From Spirochaetaceae bacterium (GTDB lineage: Bacteria > Spirochaetota > Spirochaetia > JABEVK01), in contig JAHFSN010000132.1 in assembly GCA_023265735.1 (NCBI GenBank), positions 1 to 6,402 of the forward strand: a stretch of 6,402 nt of DNA, in the 5' to 3' direction. The stretch's first letter is position 1; every line of letters begins with the position of its first letter. The translations under genes and the position numbers were made by a program. The notes beneath the pieces are model-generated. The model saw only the letters and a program-made list of their open reading frames with translations, was not told the origin of the DNA and made no database searches. Shown here one piece after another: positions 1 to 5,900 of the stretch.

Positions 1-489
1 GGCCCCCGACCGGGCGAGGTCGGCGGCCAGGTTCTCCTCGCCCGGGGAGAGCTGCCTGGAGGCCAGGAACCGCGACTCGTCCAGGGACAGCCGGAACGGC
101 TCCAGCTCGGGGTATCGCTTGAGAAACCCTTTGGTGGAGAGGCCCGAGGCCGCCCACACCGACCGGAACTGGACCGCGGCGTCGTGGAGGGGAAGCAGGA
201 GCTCGTCGTTGAGCACCAGCTGCTTCTGGGCCTCCTCGTCCCGGGTGTTCACCGAGGACATGAGGTAAGCGTAGGAACCCAGCTGTTCGGCCAGGGCGTC
301 GGCCCTGTCCAGGAGCGGCAGAATCTGCGCCAGGGTTTCCCGCTGCGGGGTCTTTTTCGAGGGAAATGCCTTCAGCAGACCCAAAACTTTCGTCGAGATT
401 TTGGCCAAGGATTTCTGATCTTTCTGATACCGGCGGTCGGAAAATCCCTCGTAAAGGGACGATGTGTCCCACTCAGGAATGGCATTCAT
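1..489 (-). CDS. pepF: Oligoendopeptidase F-like M3 metallopeptidase, N-terminal part (runs off left edge)
   Basis: An open frame of 163 codons runs from an ATG at 489 off the left edge with no stop. The protein begins M-N-A-I-P-E-W-D-T-S-S-L-Y, the usual 'W-D-L-S-S-L-Y' opening of PepF/M3 oligopeptidases. A helical segment follows, containing Y73-A-Y-L-M and N81-T-R-D-E-E-A-Q (residues 73-88), the family's 'Y-x-x-L-x-x-x-x-x-T-x-D-x-x-A-Q' region. Near the cut end, L147-S-P-G-E-E-N-L-A-A-D-L (147-158) matches the stretch just before the catalytic domain. PepF enzymes are cytoplasmic zinc endopeptidases that cleave short peptides, usually about 600 residues long. The HExxH zinc motif would lie outside the window, so catalytic competence cannot be judged. 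No signal peptide is visible. The gene is divergent from the M20 peptidase gene, with a 65-bp gap. The family call is firm; the exact substrate is unknown. Confidence 0.86.
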   Translation of the reverse strand, partial: MNAIPEWDTSSLYEGFSDRRYQKDQKSLAKISTKVLGLLKAFPSKKTPQRETLAQILPLLDRADALAEQLGSYAYLMSSVNTRDEEAQKQLVLNDELLLPLHDAAVQFRSVWAASGLSTKGFLKRYPELEPFRLSLDESRFLASRQLSPGEENLAADLARSGA

Positions 490-491
490 GT

Positions 492-515
492 CTTCCCACT
501 CTAGAGGGAAGTGGG
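492..515. repeat. Short overlapping inverted repeats in the divergent peptidase intergenic region
   Basis: CTTCCC (492-497) is complemented by GGGAAG (506-511). CCCACT (495-500) is complemented by AGTGGG (510-515). CTCTAGAG (499-506) is itself palindromic. The cluster covers the -10 box and start region of the leftward gene and lies just upstream of the rightward promoter, so it could be an operator or simply chance. No known regulator motif is recognised. Confidence 0.35.
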
Positions 516-526
516 TCGGGAATCAA
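498..526 (-). promoter_or_regulatory. Sigma70-type promoter of the oligoendopeptidase F gene, near-leaderless
   Basis: On the minus strand TTGATT (526-521) and TAGAGT (503-498) are separated by exactly 17 bp. They match TTGACA at 4 of 6 and TATAAT at 4 of 6 positions. Only 8 nt (GGGAAGAC) lie between the -10 box and the ATG at 489. Transcription should therefore start 1-2 nt before the start codon, giving an essentially leaderless mRNA. The purine run GGGAAG could act as a ribosome binding site only if transcription began further upstream. Inferred from sequence alone. Confidence 0.55.
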
Positions 527-539
527 GCCGCGTCTGCTG

Positions 540-548
540 TGGTACACT
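540..548 (+). promoter_or_regulatory. Extended -10 promoter of the M20 peptidase gene, leaderless geometry
   Basis: TGG followed by TACACT (543-548, 4 of 6 to TATAAT) forms a TGn-extended -10 element. No good -35 box lies 16-18 bp upstream. Six bases separate the -10 box from the ATG at 555, so the predicted transcription start coincides with the start codon. There is no Shine-Dalgarno sequence (the bases before ATG are GGGGCC), which fits a leaderless message. The promoter is divergent from, and overlaps the upstream region of, the oligoendopeptidase promoter. Confidence 0.5.
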
Positions 549-554
549 GGGGCC

Positions 555-1916
555 ATGACCGTCGACGACGCGCTCTTCCGGGATGAATTCCTGCCCCTGT
601 TCCGTCAGCTCATTCGCAATGCCTGCGTGAACACGGGAGAGGCGGCCTCGGGCCACGAAGACGACAGCGTGGCGACCCTCACACAGTATTTCGCCGGCAA
701 GGGCCTCCAGGGACAGGTGTTCCACGCCCAGCCGGGCCGGGGCAACCTCCTCATCCGGGTTCCCGGGTCCGACCCCGGTGCCCCCAGCCTCATGTTCATG
801 GGCCACCTCGACGTGGTCCCCGCCCAGGCTTCCGATTGGTCCGCCGACCCGTTTGCGGCCGAGGTGAAGGACGGCCAGGTCTGGGGCCGGGGGGCCGTCG
901 ACATGCTCTGCTGGACCGCGGCCCAGGCGGTGGGGTTCGCCGAGGCCGTCCGCCGAGCCCCGGGGGGCCGCTACGCGGGCGACCTCGTGTTCCTGGCCCT
1001 GGCCGACGAGGAAGCCTCGGGCCGCTGGGGCGCCCAGTTTCTTACCGAGCAGCACTGGGACGAGGTGAAGGCCGACTACATGGTCACCGAACTCGGAGGC
1101 TTCTTCATTGACACCGACCGGGGCCCCGCGGCCTTCTGCACCGTGGGAGAGAAGGGTGTGGCCTGGGTCAAGCTGACGGCTCGGGGGACCCCCGGACACG
1201 GTTCGATGCCCTACGGGGCCGACAACGCGGCCCTGAAGATCGCCGAGGCGGCCCGTCGCCTGGGGCGGCTGAAACTTCCCCTCAGGGCCTCGGGGCCCTA
1301 CCGCAAGATGGCCGCCGCCATGGCCCGGGGGGCCTGGGAGCGGTGGGCCCTGACCTCGGGTTGGGGCGAGGCTTGGGCCCTGGGGCGTTTGCTGGCCCGC
1401 AATCCCGGCATGGCCAGGTTCCTCCACACCGCGGGCCGGACCACCGTGTCACCCAACGTCGTCCACGCCGGCGCCAAGGTCAACATCGTGGCCGACCGAG
1501 CCGAGCTCCTGGTCGACTGCCGGCCCCTCCCGGGGACGACCCGAGAAGCCCTCGAGTCGCTGATCCGGCGCGCCCTCGGGCCGCGGCTCTCGGCCCAGGT
1601 GGAGTTCGAGGTCACCGACTGGTTCCCGTCAAACATTTCCGGCACCGATAACGCCCTGCACCGGGCCATCGACAGCCTCTTTCGGGACGCCCATCCCGAC
1701 TCCCGGCTGGTGGACCTGTTCATCGGCGGCGTCACCGACGGGCGGTTCTGGCGGGCCAAGGGAACCACGGTGTACGGGTTCTCTCTCTTCTCGAAGGCGT
1801 TGACCATGGACGCCTACGGACAGCGGATCCACGGCATCGACGAGAGGATCGACCTCGAAAGTCTGGCCCTGGGAGTGGGCTTCTTCCGGGATCTTCCGTC
1901 GCGCTTCTGGGGGTGA
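555..1916 (+). CDS. M20-family zinc metallopeptidase (dipeptidase/deacylase type)
   Basis: A 453-residue protein with the M20 two-metal site. G83-H84-L-D86-V-V-P gives the first His ligand and its partner Asp. G111-R-G-A-V-D116 gives the bridging Asp. A150-D151-E152-E153 gives the catalytic Glu and next ligand. E179 fits the fourth ligand and H426 in R-I-H-G-I-D-E the last. The lid/dimerisation domain lies at about 200-315 and includes G211-T-P-G-H-G-S. G391-G-V-T-D-G-R-F (391-398) is the family's C-terminal 'G-G-T-D-A-R' region. Such enzymes hydrolyse dipeptides, N-acyl amino acids or related amides in the cytoplasm, and no signal peptide is seen. The start at ATG 555 is chosen because homology begins there and a promoter lies 6 bp before it; the frame stays open upstream to 366. 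The usual D-M-K after the bridging Asp is D-M-L-C here. Substrate is not assignable. Confidence 0.86.
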   Translation: MTVDDALFRDEFLPLFRQLIRNACVNTGEAASGHEDDSVATLTQYFAGKGLQGQVFHAQPGRGNLLIRVPGSDPGAPSLMFMGHLDVVPAQASDWSADPFAAEVKDGQVWGRGAVDMLCWTAAQAVGFAEAVRRAPGGRYAGDLVFLALADEEASGRWGAQFLTEQHWDEVKADYMVTELGGFFIDTDRGPAAFCTVGEKGVAWVKLTARGTPGHGSMPYGADNAALKIAEAARRLGRLKLPLRASGPYRKMAAAMARGAWERWALTSGWGEAWALGRLLARNPGMARFLHTAGRTTVSPNVVHAGAKVNIVADRAELLVDCRPLPGTTREALESLIRRALGPRLSAQVEFEVTDWFPSNISGTDNALHRAIDSLFRDAHPDSRLVDLFIGGVTDGRFWRAKGTTVYGFSLFSKALTMDAYGQRIHGIDERIDLESLALGVGFFRDLPSRFWG

Positions 1917-1932
1917 CTCCAGACCCCCGGCC

Positions 1933-1961
1933 TTGCTTAACGGTGGACCGATCGCTACAAT
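1933..1961 (+). promoter_or_regulatory. Sigma70-type promoter of trpS, leaderless geometry
   Basis: TTGCTT (1933-1938) and TACAAT (1956-1961) are separated by 17 bp. The -10 box matches consensus at 5 of 6 positions. Six bases (CTTGCC) then lead straight to the ATG at 1968, so transcription is predicted to begin at the start codon and there is no Shine-Dalgarno sequence. The 51-bp spacer after the M20 stop shows no hairpin plus T-run, so read-through from the upstream gene is also possible. I see no T-box or tryptophan leader peptide. Confidence 0.6.
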
Positions 1962-1967
1962 CTTGCC

Positions 1968-3038
1968 ATGGAAAAGAAAACCATCCTCACCGGCGACCGT
2001 CCCACGGGCAAGTTGCACCTGGGTCATTATGTCGGTTCGCTTGCGAACCGCGTTCGCCTGCAGGACGAATATCGGTGCTTCTTCATCCTTGCCGACCTCC
2101 ATACCCTCACGACCAAACCGACCAAAGAGGATATCGAGAAGATCGCCGACAACGCCCGGGAGATGGTCCTCGACTACCTGGCTTGCGGCATCGATCCGGC
2201 CCGGTCGTCCATTTACCTTCAGTCGGCCGTTCCGGAAATCTACGAGCTGAACCTCCTCTTTGAAAATCTGATCACGGTGCCCCGGCTCCAACGGGTACCC
2301 TCACTCAAGGACATGGCCCAGAACGCGGGCATCGAAGAGATGCCCCTGGGACTGCTGGGCTACCCCGTGCTCCAGGCCGCCGACATCCTCCTTCCCCGGG
2401 CCCACCTCGTCCCCGTGGGCAAGGACAACGAAAGCCACGTCGAGGTCACCCGGGAAATCGCCAAGCGGTTCAATTACCTGTACGGGGAAGTCTTCCCGGT
2501 GCCCGATGTCCTGGTCGGCGACGTGCCAACCCTGGTGGGCACCGACGGCAAGGCCAAGATGAGCAAGAGCCTGGGCAACGTCATCTTCCTTAGCGACGAC
2601 GCCAAATCCGTTGAGAAGAAGGTGGGCGGCATGTACACCGACCCCAACCGCATCAGCGCCGACGTCCCCGGTACCGTCGAGGGAAACCCCGTATTCGACT
2701 ATCACGCCATCTTCAACACCAACAAGGCCGAGGTGGAAGACCTCAAGACCCGCTACCGGGCCGGGAAGGTGGGCGACGTCGAGGTCAAGCAGAAGCTGGC
2801 CAAGGCCATCAATACCTTCTTGGATCCCTTTCGCGAACGGCGGGAGAAATACGTCTCCCAGGCCGGTTACGTGGACGAAGTGATCTGGGACGGGACCCAG
2901 GCCATGCGGATCGAGGCCCGGCTCACCCTGGCCGAAGTGCGCAAGGCCATGGGCCTCGCCTCGGTGTGGAACCGCATTTCGCGCAAGGCCGAGGACGTGA
3001 AGAAGAAGCGCGAAAAGGCCGGGGTGACCGGGGCATGA
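1968..3038 (+). CDS. trpS: Tryptophanyl-tRNA synthetase (class I)
   Basis: A complete 356-residue TrpS, which charges tRNA-Trp with tryptophan using ATP in the cytoplasm. The HIGH motif appears as T13-G-K-L-H17-L-G-H20-Y inside the family opening T-G-D-R-P-T-G. The KMSKS loop is K197-M-S-K-S201, followed by L-G-N. L135-Q-A-A-D139-I-L-L is the block that holds the Asp recognising the tryptophan indole in bacterial TrpS. V148-P-V-G-K-D-N (148-154) is the usual segment before the H-x-E-x-T-R helix (H157 to R162). Length is normal to slightly long; the extra residues form a lysine-rich tail at about 339-351. The ATG at 1968 is the natural start: the protein begins directly with the conserved N-terminus and lies 6 bp after a good -10 box. 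Its stop overlaps the next gene's start by 4 bp. Confidence 0.97.
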   Translation: MEKKTILTGDRPTGKLHLGHYVGSLANRVRLQDEYRCFFILADLHTLTTKPTKEDIEKIADNAREMVLDYLACGIDPARSSIYLQSAVPEIYELNLLFENLITVPRLQRVPSLKDMAQNAGIEEMPLGLLGYPVLQAADILLPRAHLVPVGKDNESHVEVTREIAKRFNYLYGEVFPVPDVLVGDVPTLVGTDGKAKMSKSLGNVIFLSDDAKSVEKKVGGMYTDPNRISADVPGTVEGNPVFDYHAIFNTNKAEVEDLKTRYRAGKVGDVEVKQKLAKAINTFLDPFRERREKYVSQAGYVDEVIWDGTQAMRIEARLTLAEVRKAMGLASVWNRISRKAEDVKKKREKAGVTGA

Positions 3039-3760
3039 AACTCGACGCTGTCATCTTCGACCTCGACGGAACTCTGATCGACAGCGAGCCCAACTACTGG
3101 GAGGCAGACCGCCAGTTTGTGGAGCGCTTCGGCGGTACCTACGACGAGGAATTTCGCGACGAATGCGTGGGCATGGGGTCGAAGAACTTTGTCCTCATGA
3201 TCAAGGAGAAGTTCAGCCTGACCCAGAGCGTCGAGGAGCTTCTCGAACTGAAGAACAAGCTGTACCTCGATGTGGCCCAGGGACGAACCCAGGCGTTTCC
3301 CGAGATGGTGAAGCTCCTGAAGGGGTTCGCGGTCCAAGGCATGCCCATGGCGGTGGCCTCCGAGTCGTCGGTGTCCCTCATCGAACTGTCCCTCAAAGAG
3401 ACGGGTCTCCGGGACTACTTTGGACCGCACCTGTACTCCTCGGAAATGGTCGCCCGGTCCAAGCCCTTCCCCGATGTTCTCCTCCACGCCGCGAAGAAGC
3501 TGGGGGTGCTTCCCCACGACGTCCTGGTCTTCGAAGACTCCCAGCATGGTGTCGAAGCAGCCAAGGCAGCCAGGATGAAGGTCTGCGCCGTTCCCCACGC
3601 CTGGACCCCGAAGAACAGGGCTTCCCTCGTCAAGGCCGACCTTCTCTTTAAGAAGGGCATGGCCGAGTTCACCGCCGAGGCCGTCCTGGACTGGATCGAC
3701 ACCACCTACTGCCAATGCGCCGATTGCACGCTGTATGAGCTAGGCCGCTGCAACGACTGA
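3035..3760 (+). CDS. HAD-superfamily phosphatase/beta-phosphoglucomutase-like protein with C-terminal cysteine tail
   Basis: A 241-residue HAD hydrolase. Motif I is D9-L-D11-G-T13 (nucleophile and acid/base), motif II is S109 in A-S-E-S, motif III is K143 in R-S-K-P-F-P-D, and motif IV is E167-D168-S. The intact acidic pair should bind Mg2+. Residues about 15-85 form the alpha-helical cap placed as in subclass I members such as beta-phosphoglucomutase, phosphoglycolate phosphatase and 2-deoxyglucose-6-phosphatase. The sequence alone does not decide which substrate it uses. The ATG at 3035 is chosen because homology begins there and it overlaps the trpS stop (ATGA), suggesting translational coupling; no strong ribosome binding site is present. 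The last 16 residues carry four cysteines (C226-x-C228-x-x-C231 and C239). Codons from L233 onward lie in the left arm of the palindrome that follows, so the tail may be acquired. Confidence 0.9.
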   Translation: MKLDAVIFDLDGTLIDSEPNYWEADRQFVERFGGTYDEEFRDECVGMGSKNFVLMIKEKFSLTQSVEELLELKNKLYLDVAQGRTQAFPEMVKLLKGFAVQGMPMAVASESSVSLIELSLKETGLRDYFGPHLYSSEMVARSKPFPDVLLHAAKKLGVLPHDVLVFEDSQHGVEAAKAARMKVCAVPHAWTPKNRASLVKADLLFKKGMAEFTAEAVLDWIDTTYCQCADCTLYELGRCND

Positions 3761-3767
3761 GCTAGGC
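3736..3767 (+). repeat. 10-bp direct repeat TGAGCTAGGC, 12 bp apart, across the HAD stop codon
   Basis: TGAGCTAGGC occurs at 3736-3745, in frame within the HAD coding region (codons for Y234-E-L-G end), and again at 3758-3767. The second copy begins with the TGA stop codon itself. The copies flank CGCTGCAACGAC. This looks like a duplication of the palindrome's outer arm or a boundary scar at the gene end. Confidence 0.55.
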
Positions 3768-3812
3768 TTGGATCTCGCCCTTCTGGCTTCGTCTCGGGCG
3801 CGTGCGGGGCTC

Positions 3813-3831
3813 GGCGTGCACACAGCACGCC
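3813..3831. other. Perfect 7-bp core hairpin between converging genes
   Basis: GGCGTGC (3813-3819), a 5-nt loop ACACA, and GCACGCC (3825-3831) form the apex of the larger palindrome. It is GC-rich and could stop RNA polymerase from either side. No T-run follows on either strand, so it is not a canonical intrinsic terminator. Confidence 0.5.
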
Positions 3832-3917
3832 TGTGCTCCGTGCGCTTCCTCGACTTTGCCACAAGGGCGATCTCCGGCGCCTAGCGTTATACAGGGCCTC
3901 GCGTTGCTCGCCGTCTG

Positions 3918-5810
3918 TCACTCAGCAGATTCCTCGGCTTGGCGCACCATCGTCGTGAGCCAGTCTAGCAGCCAGGCTTCGCCGGGTTTGTCGTTGCCCC
4001 TCACCTCGGCGAGGATACGGAAGACCGGTTCGGTGCCGCTGCCCCGCATCCATAGGCAGGCGGCGGGGGTTCCCTTGGCATCGAGGAGGCGGATCTTCAC
4101 GCCTCCGGTCTGTCGGCCTGACCGGAAGGACGGCCCGATACCGGGCTTCTCGGCGGTGCCTTCGTAGTTGACCTCGTCCCAGGATTCCACCCCGAAACGG
4201 GCCCTGAGCTCGTCCTGGCGCTGGGGCCATTCGGTGGCCCAGAGCTTCTCAAATTTCGCTTTGAGGGCTCCGTGGTCCGAGGTTTGCACCTTGAGGATGG
4301 CCCTGTCGTCGGACGTGGGGGTGGTCGTCCACCGGGGGAGGGCGGCCAGGATGTCGGCGACCCCAAAGTCGGGTCGGTAGGCCTCGGGCTGGCCGGACTT
4401 CTGGCACCAAAGCTCGAACAGCCCGGGCTTTCCGGGGGTCGACCGAAGGCAAAGCAGCTTCAGCAGGCTTCCAAGGGTGCTCAGGGGGTCGCGGACCGAC
4501 CCCGGATGGGTGATGTTTCCCCCATTCGATCCTTCCCCCAGGATGCGGACCGTCCAGCCGTCCTGGCGGAGCTGCCGGGCCCGGCCCACGACGTTGGCCT
4601 CTCCCACTTCGGCCCGGAAGACCTGGGCCCCCAGGGCCTCGGCGATGGCGTCGATGCGCAGGGACGTCGGATCGTTGCAGACGACAGCCACCAGGGGACC
4701 CGCCGCCCCGTAGTACCAGAGGCCCGCCAGCTCCGAGAGCACGCAGAGGGCAAAGACTTCCTGGGCTTCCAGAATCTTCGCGCCCTGGGCGGGGTCGAGG
4801 TAGACCACGTTGCCCCGGTCGCCGTCGCAATCGGGCACGTACCCCAGACAGAACCCCGGTTCCTGACGCCAGGCCCCGTCTAGCTCGCGCCGGCACAGGT
4901 CAAGAGACGCTCCCTCGGGGACGATGCGATGGACGATTTGCCGGGGCCGGCCGTTGACGACCTTGACCCGGCAGCCCAAGGAACCGAGCCAGTCCTCGTC
5001 GATGCTGAGGCCCCGGGCCGATCCGTTGAGCTCGCCCACGATCCCCAGGCCCGTGGTCCTGACCAGGGCGGCGAGGGCGGCCTTCCGGGCCGTCTGGAGG
5101 TGGGGGTCGGAGGTTAGGGTGAGGATCTCGTCGCAGAGGCCCGCGTAGGCCTGGGCGGCCTGCCGCTTGGCCTCGGGCATCGCCTCCAGCACGGCGGCCA
5201 TGGCGGCCTCGGGCGCATTTCGAAAGAGGTCTCCCCATTCGGCCACCTGAGCCGGAAGGGCGGCGGACCTTCGAAACCGCGCGATGAGGTCGGCAGACGC
5301 GGCGCCGCCCACCACGCCGCCGTCCCCCAGGCCCAGTTTGACGCCGTTGTGGCCAAGGGGATTGTGACTGGCCGAGACGTAGATGAAGCCGTCGTGGATC
5401 CCCGACTTCTGGACCCACGCCATGATCTCGGGAGCGGCGACGATACCCAGGTAGTCGACACGAATTCCCCGGGAGAGGAGGACCCGGACCATGCCGTCGG
5501 CGAGGACGGGTCCTGTGAACCGGGCATCGAGGCCGACGGCTACCCGGAGGACGGGTTTGTCGGAGAGGCCCCTCAAGAACGAGGCAAAGGTTTCCGCGAT
5601 GCCGCACGCCAGGAGCCTGTCGGCGTCGGCGACACGGTCGGACGAGCTCTCTTCGCCTCCGGCCGCGAACACCTTCCTCCAGCCCGACGCCGAGAGAATC
5701 ATGGACCTCAGGGCCTCGGCGAGGTCGGCTTCCGGGACGAACGCCCAGGGGGCGGGGGACGCACCGGGGTAGGTAAAATCCGTGTGAGGGTCGGTCCAAA
5801 GGGGGGGCAT
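3918..5810 (-). CDS. Alpha-D-phosphohexomutase (phosphoglucomutase/phosphomannomutase family)
   Basis: A 630-residue enzyme of the family that moves phosphate between C1 and C6 (or C2/C6 positions) of hexose phosphates. All four active-site loops are present in order. V145-S-A-S148-H-N-P carries the phosphoserine S148. D327-C-D329-G-D331-R is the Mg2+ loop. G425-E426-G-S-N429-G-G is the sugar-binding loop. R589-G-S-G-T-E-P595 is the phosphate-binding loop. S40-A-S-G-W-R-K-V-F (40-48) replaces the usual N-terminal 'G-T-S-G-x-R'. At 630 residues it is longer than the common ~450-residue PMM/PGM form, with extra sequence around 180-245 and 455-540. Glucose, mannose or glucosamine specificity cannot be read from sequence, so no symbol is given. 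The ATG at 5810 is chosen because AGGAG lies 5 nt upstream; the frame is open to 6020 but that extension overlaps the divergent gene and looks noncoding. Confidence 0.92.
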   Translation of the reverse strand: MPPLWTDPHTDFTYPGASPAPWAFVPEADLAEALRSMILSASGWRKVFAAGGEESSSDRVADADRLLACGIAETFASFLRGLSDKPVLRVAVGLDARFTGPVLADGMVRVLLSRGIRVDYLGIVAAPEIMAWVQKSGIHDGFIYVSASHNPLGHNGVKLGLGDGGVVGGAASADLIARFRRSAALPAQVAEWGDLFRNAPEAAMAAVLEAMPEAKRQAAQAYAGLCDEILTLTSDPHLQTARKAALAALVRTTGLGIVGELNGSARGLSIDEDWLGSLGCRVKVVNGRPRQIVHRIVPEGASLDLCRRELDGAWRQEPGFCLGYVPDCDGDRGNVVYLDPAQGAKILEAQEVFALCVLSELAGLWYYGAAGPLVAVVCNDPTSLRIDAIAEALGAQVFRAEVGEANVVGRARQLRQDGWTVRILGEGSNGGNITHPGSVRDPLSTLGSLLKLLCLRSTPGKPGLFELWCQKSGQPEAYRPDFGVADILAALPRWTTTPTSDDRAILKVQTSDHGALKAKFEKLWATEWPQRQDELRARFGVESWDEVNYEGTAEKPGIGPSFRSGRQTGGVKIRLLDAKGTPAACLWMRGSGTEPVFRILAEVRGNDKPGEAWLLDWLTTMVRQAEESAE

Positions 5811-5815
5811 GGGTA

Positions 5816-5820
5816 CTCCT
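5816..5820 (-). promoter_or_regulatory. Ribosome binding site AGGAG that fixes the phosphohexomutase start
   Basis: On the minus strand AGGAG is followed by TACCC and then ATG (5810-5808), a 5-nt spacing. It selects this ATG over the longer open frame reaching 6020. The predicted transcript would begin at or next to this AGGAG. Confidence 0.7.
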
Positions 5821-5826
5821 GGCGCT

Positions 5827-5855
5827 AGACTACCGGTTCTCCGAAGGCCTTTCAA
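5827..5855 (-). promoter_or_regulatory. Sigma70-type promoter of the phosphohexomutase gene
   Basis: On the minus strand TTGAAA (5855-5850) and TAGTCT (5832-5827) are spaced by 17 bp. The -35 matches 5 of 6 positions. The -10 keeps the key T, A and final T. Predicted transcription start is near 5820, giving a leader of only about 10 nt that consists of the ribosome binding site and its spacer. Confidence 0.55.
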
Positions 5856-5900
5856 GGACGGGGTGCCTCCTCCCGGCCGTTCTCTCCCGGGGCCCGGGTG

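Larger units (their letters stand above)
3731..3894. repeat. Long imperfect palindrome filling the convergent intergenic region
   Basis: The sequence folds back on itself around a centre near 3822. From the outside in, GCTAGGC (3761-3767) pairs with GCCTAGC (3879-3885). The 13-mer at 3775-3787 (TCGCCCTTCTGGC) pairs with 3858-3870 with one mismatch. GTC (3791-3793) pairs with GAC (3852-3854). The block 3800-3810 pairs with 3835-3845 apart from one T opposite T position and G-T wobbles, and the core is a perfect 7-bp stem. A second copy of the outer arm, CTGTAT plus GCTAGGC (3731-3745), also fits the right end (3879-3894, ATACAG side), which suggests the true left edge is inside the HAD gene. 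There is no transposase and no U-tract. It could be a dispersed palindromic repeat, a nonautonomous mobile remnant, or a structured bidirectional 3' end. Confidence 0.7.

Noticed and set aside
366..554. 63-codon upstream extension of the M20 peptidase frame
   Set aside because: It overlaps the divergent oligoendopeptidase coding region and shows no M20 similarity; a promoter lies directly before the ATG at 555.
501..1427. 308-codon minus-strand frame opposite the M20 gene
   Set aside because: Antisense shadow of a high-GC gene; Pro/Gly/His/Arg-rich with no recognisable family.
1917..1967. T-box, tryptophan leader peptide or terminator ahead of trpS
   Set aside because: Only 51 bp are available, with no hairpin, no Trp codon cluster and a promoter that leaves no leader.
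2966..3034. 23-codon upstream extension of the HAD gene
   Set aside because: It lies within the trpS coding region; HAD homology starts exactly at the ATG at 3035.
3813..3831. Core hairpin as an intrinsic terminator
   Set aside because: The stem is good but there is no T-run on either strand, so the canonical terminator label is not supported.
3706..3921. 71-codon minus-strand frame across the convergent region
   Set aside because: It overlaps the HAD end and the palindrome, is Arg/Ser/Pro-rich, and is best explained as chance translation of the repeat. Such frames are often annotated as hypothetical proteins in repeats.
3802..4167. 121-codon plus-strand frame from the palindrome into the mutase gene
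   Set aside because: Its second half is antisense to a clearly coding mutase region and its first half is the palindrome; no family signature or ribosome binding site.
4249..4896. Long alternative minus-strand frame inside the mutase gene
   Set aside because: A +1/+2 shadow of the mutase, Gly/Arg/Pro-rich; the mutase motifs lie in the other frame.
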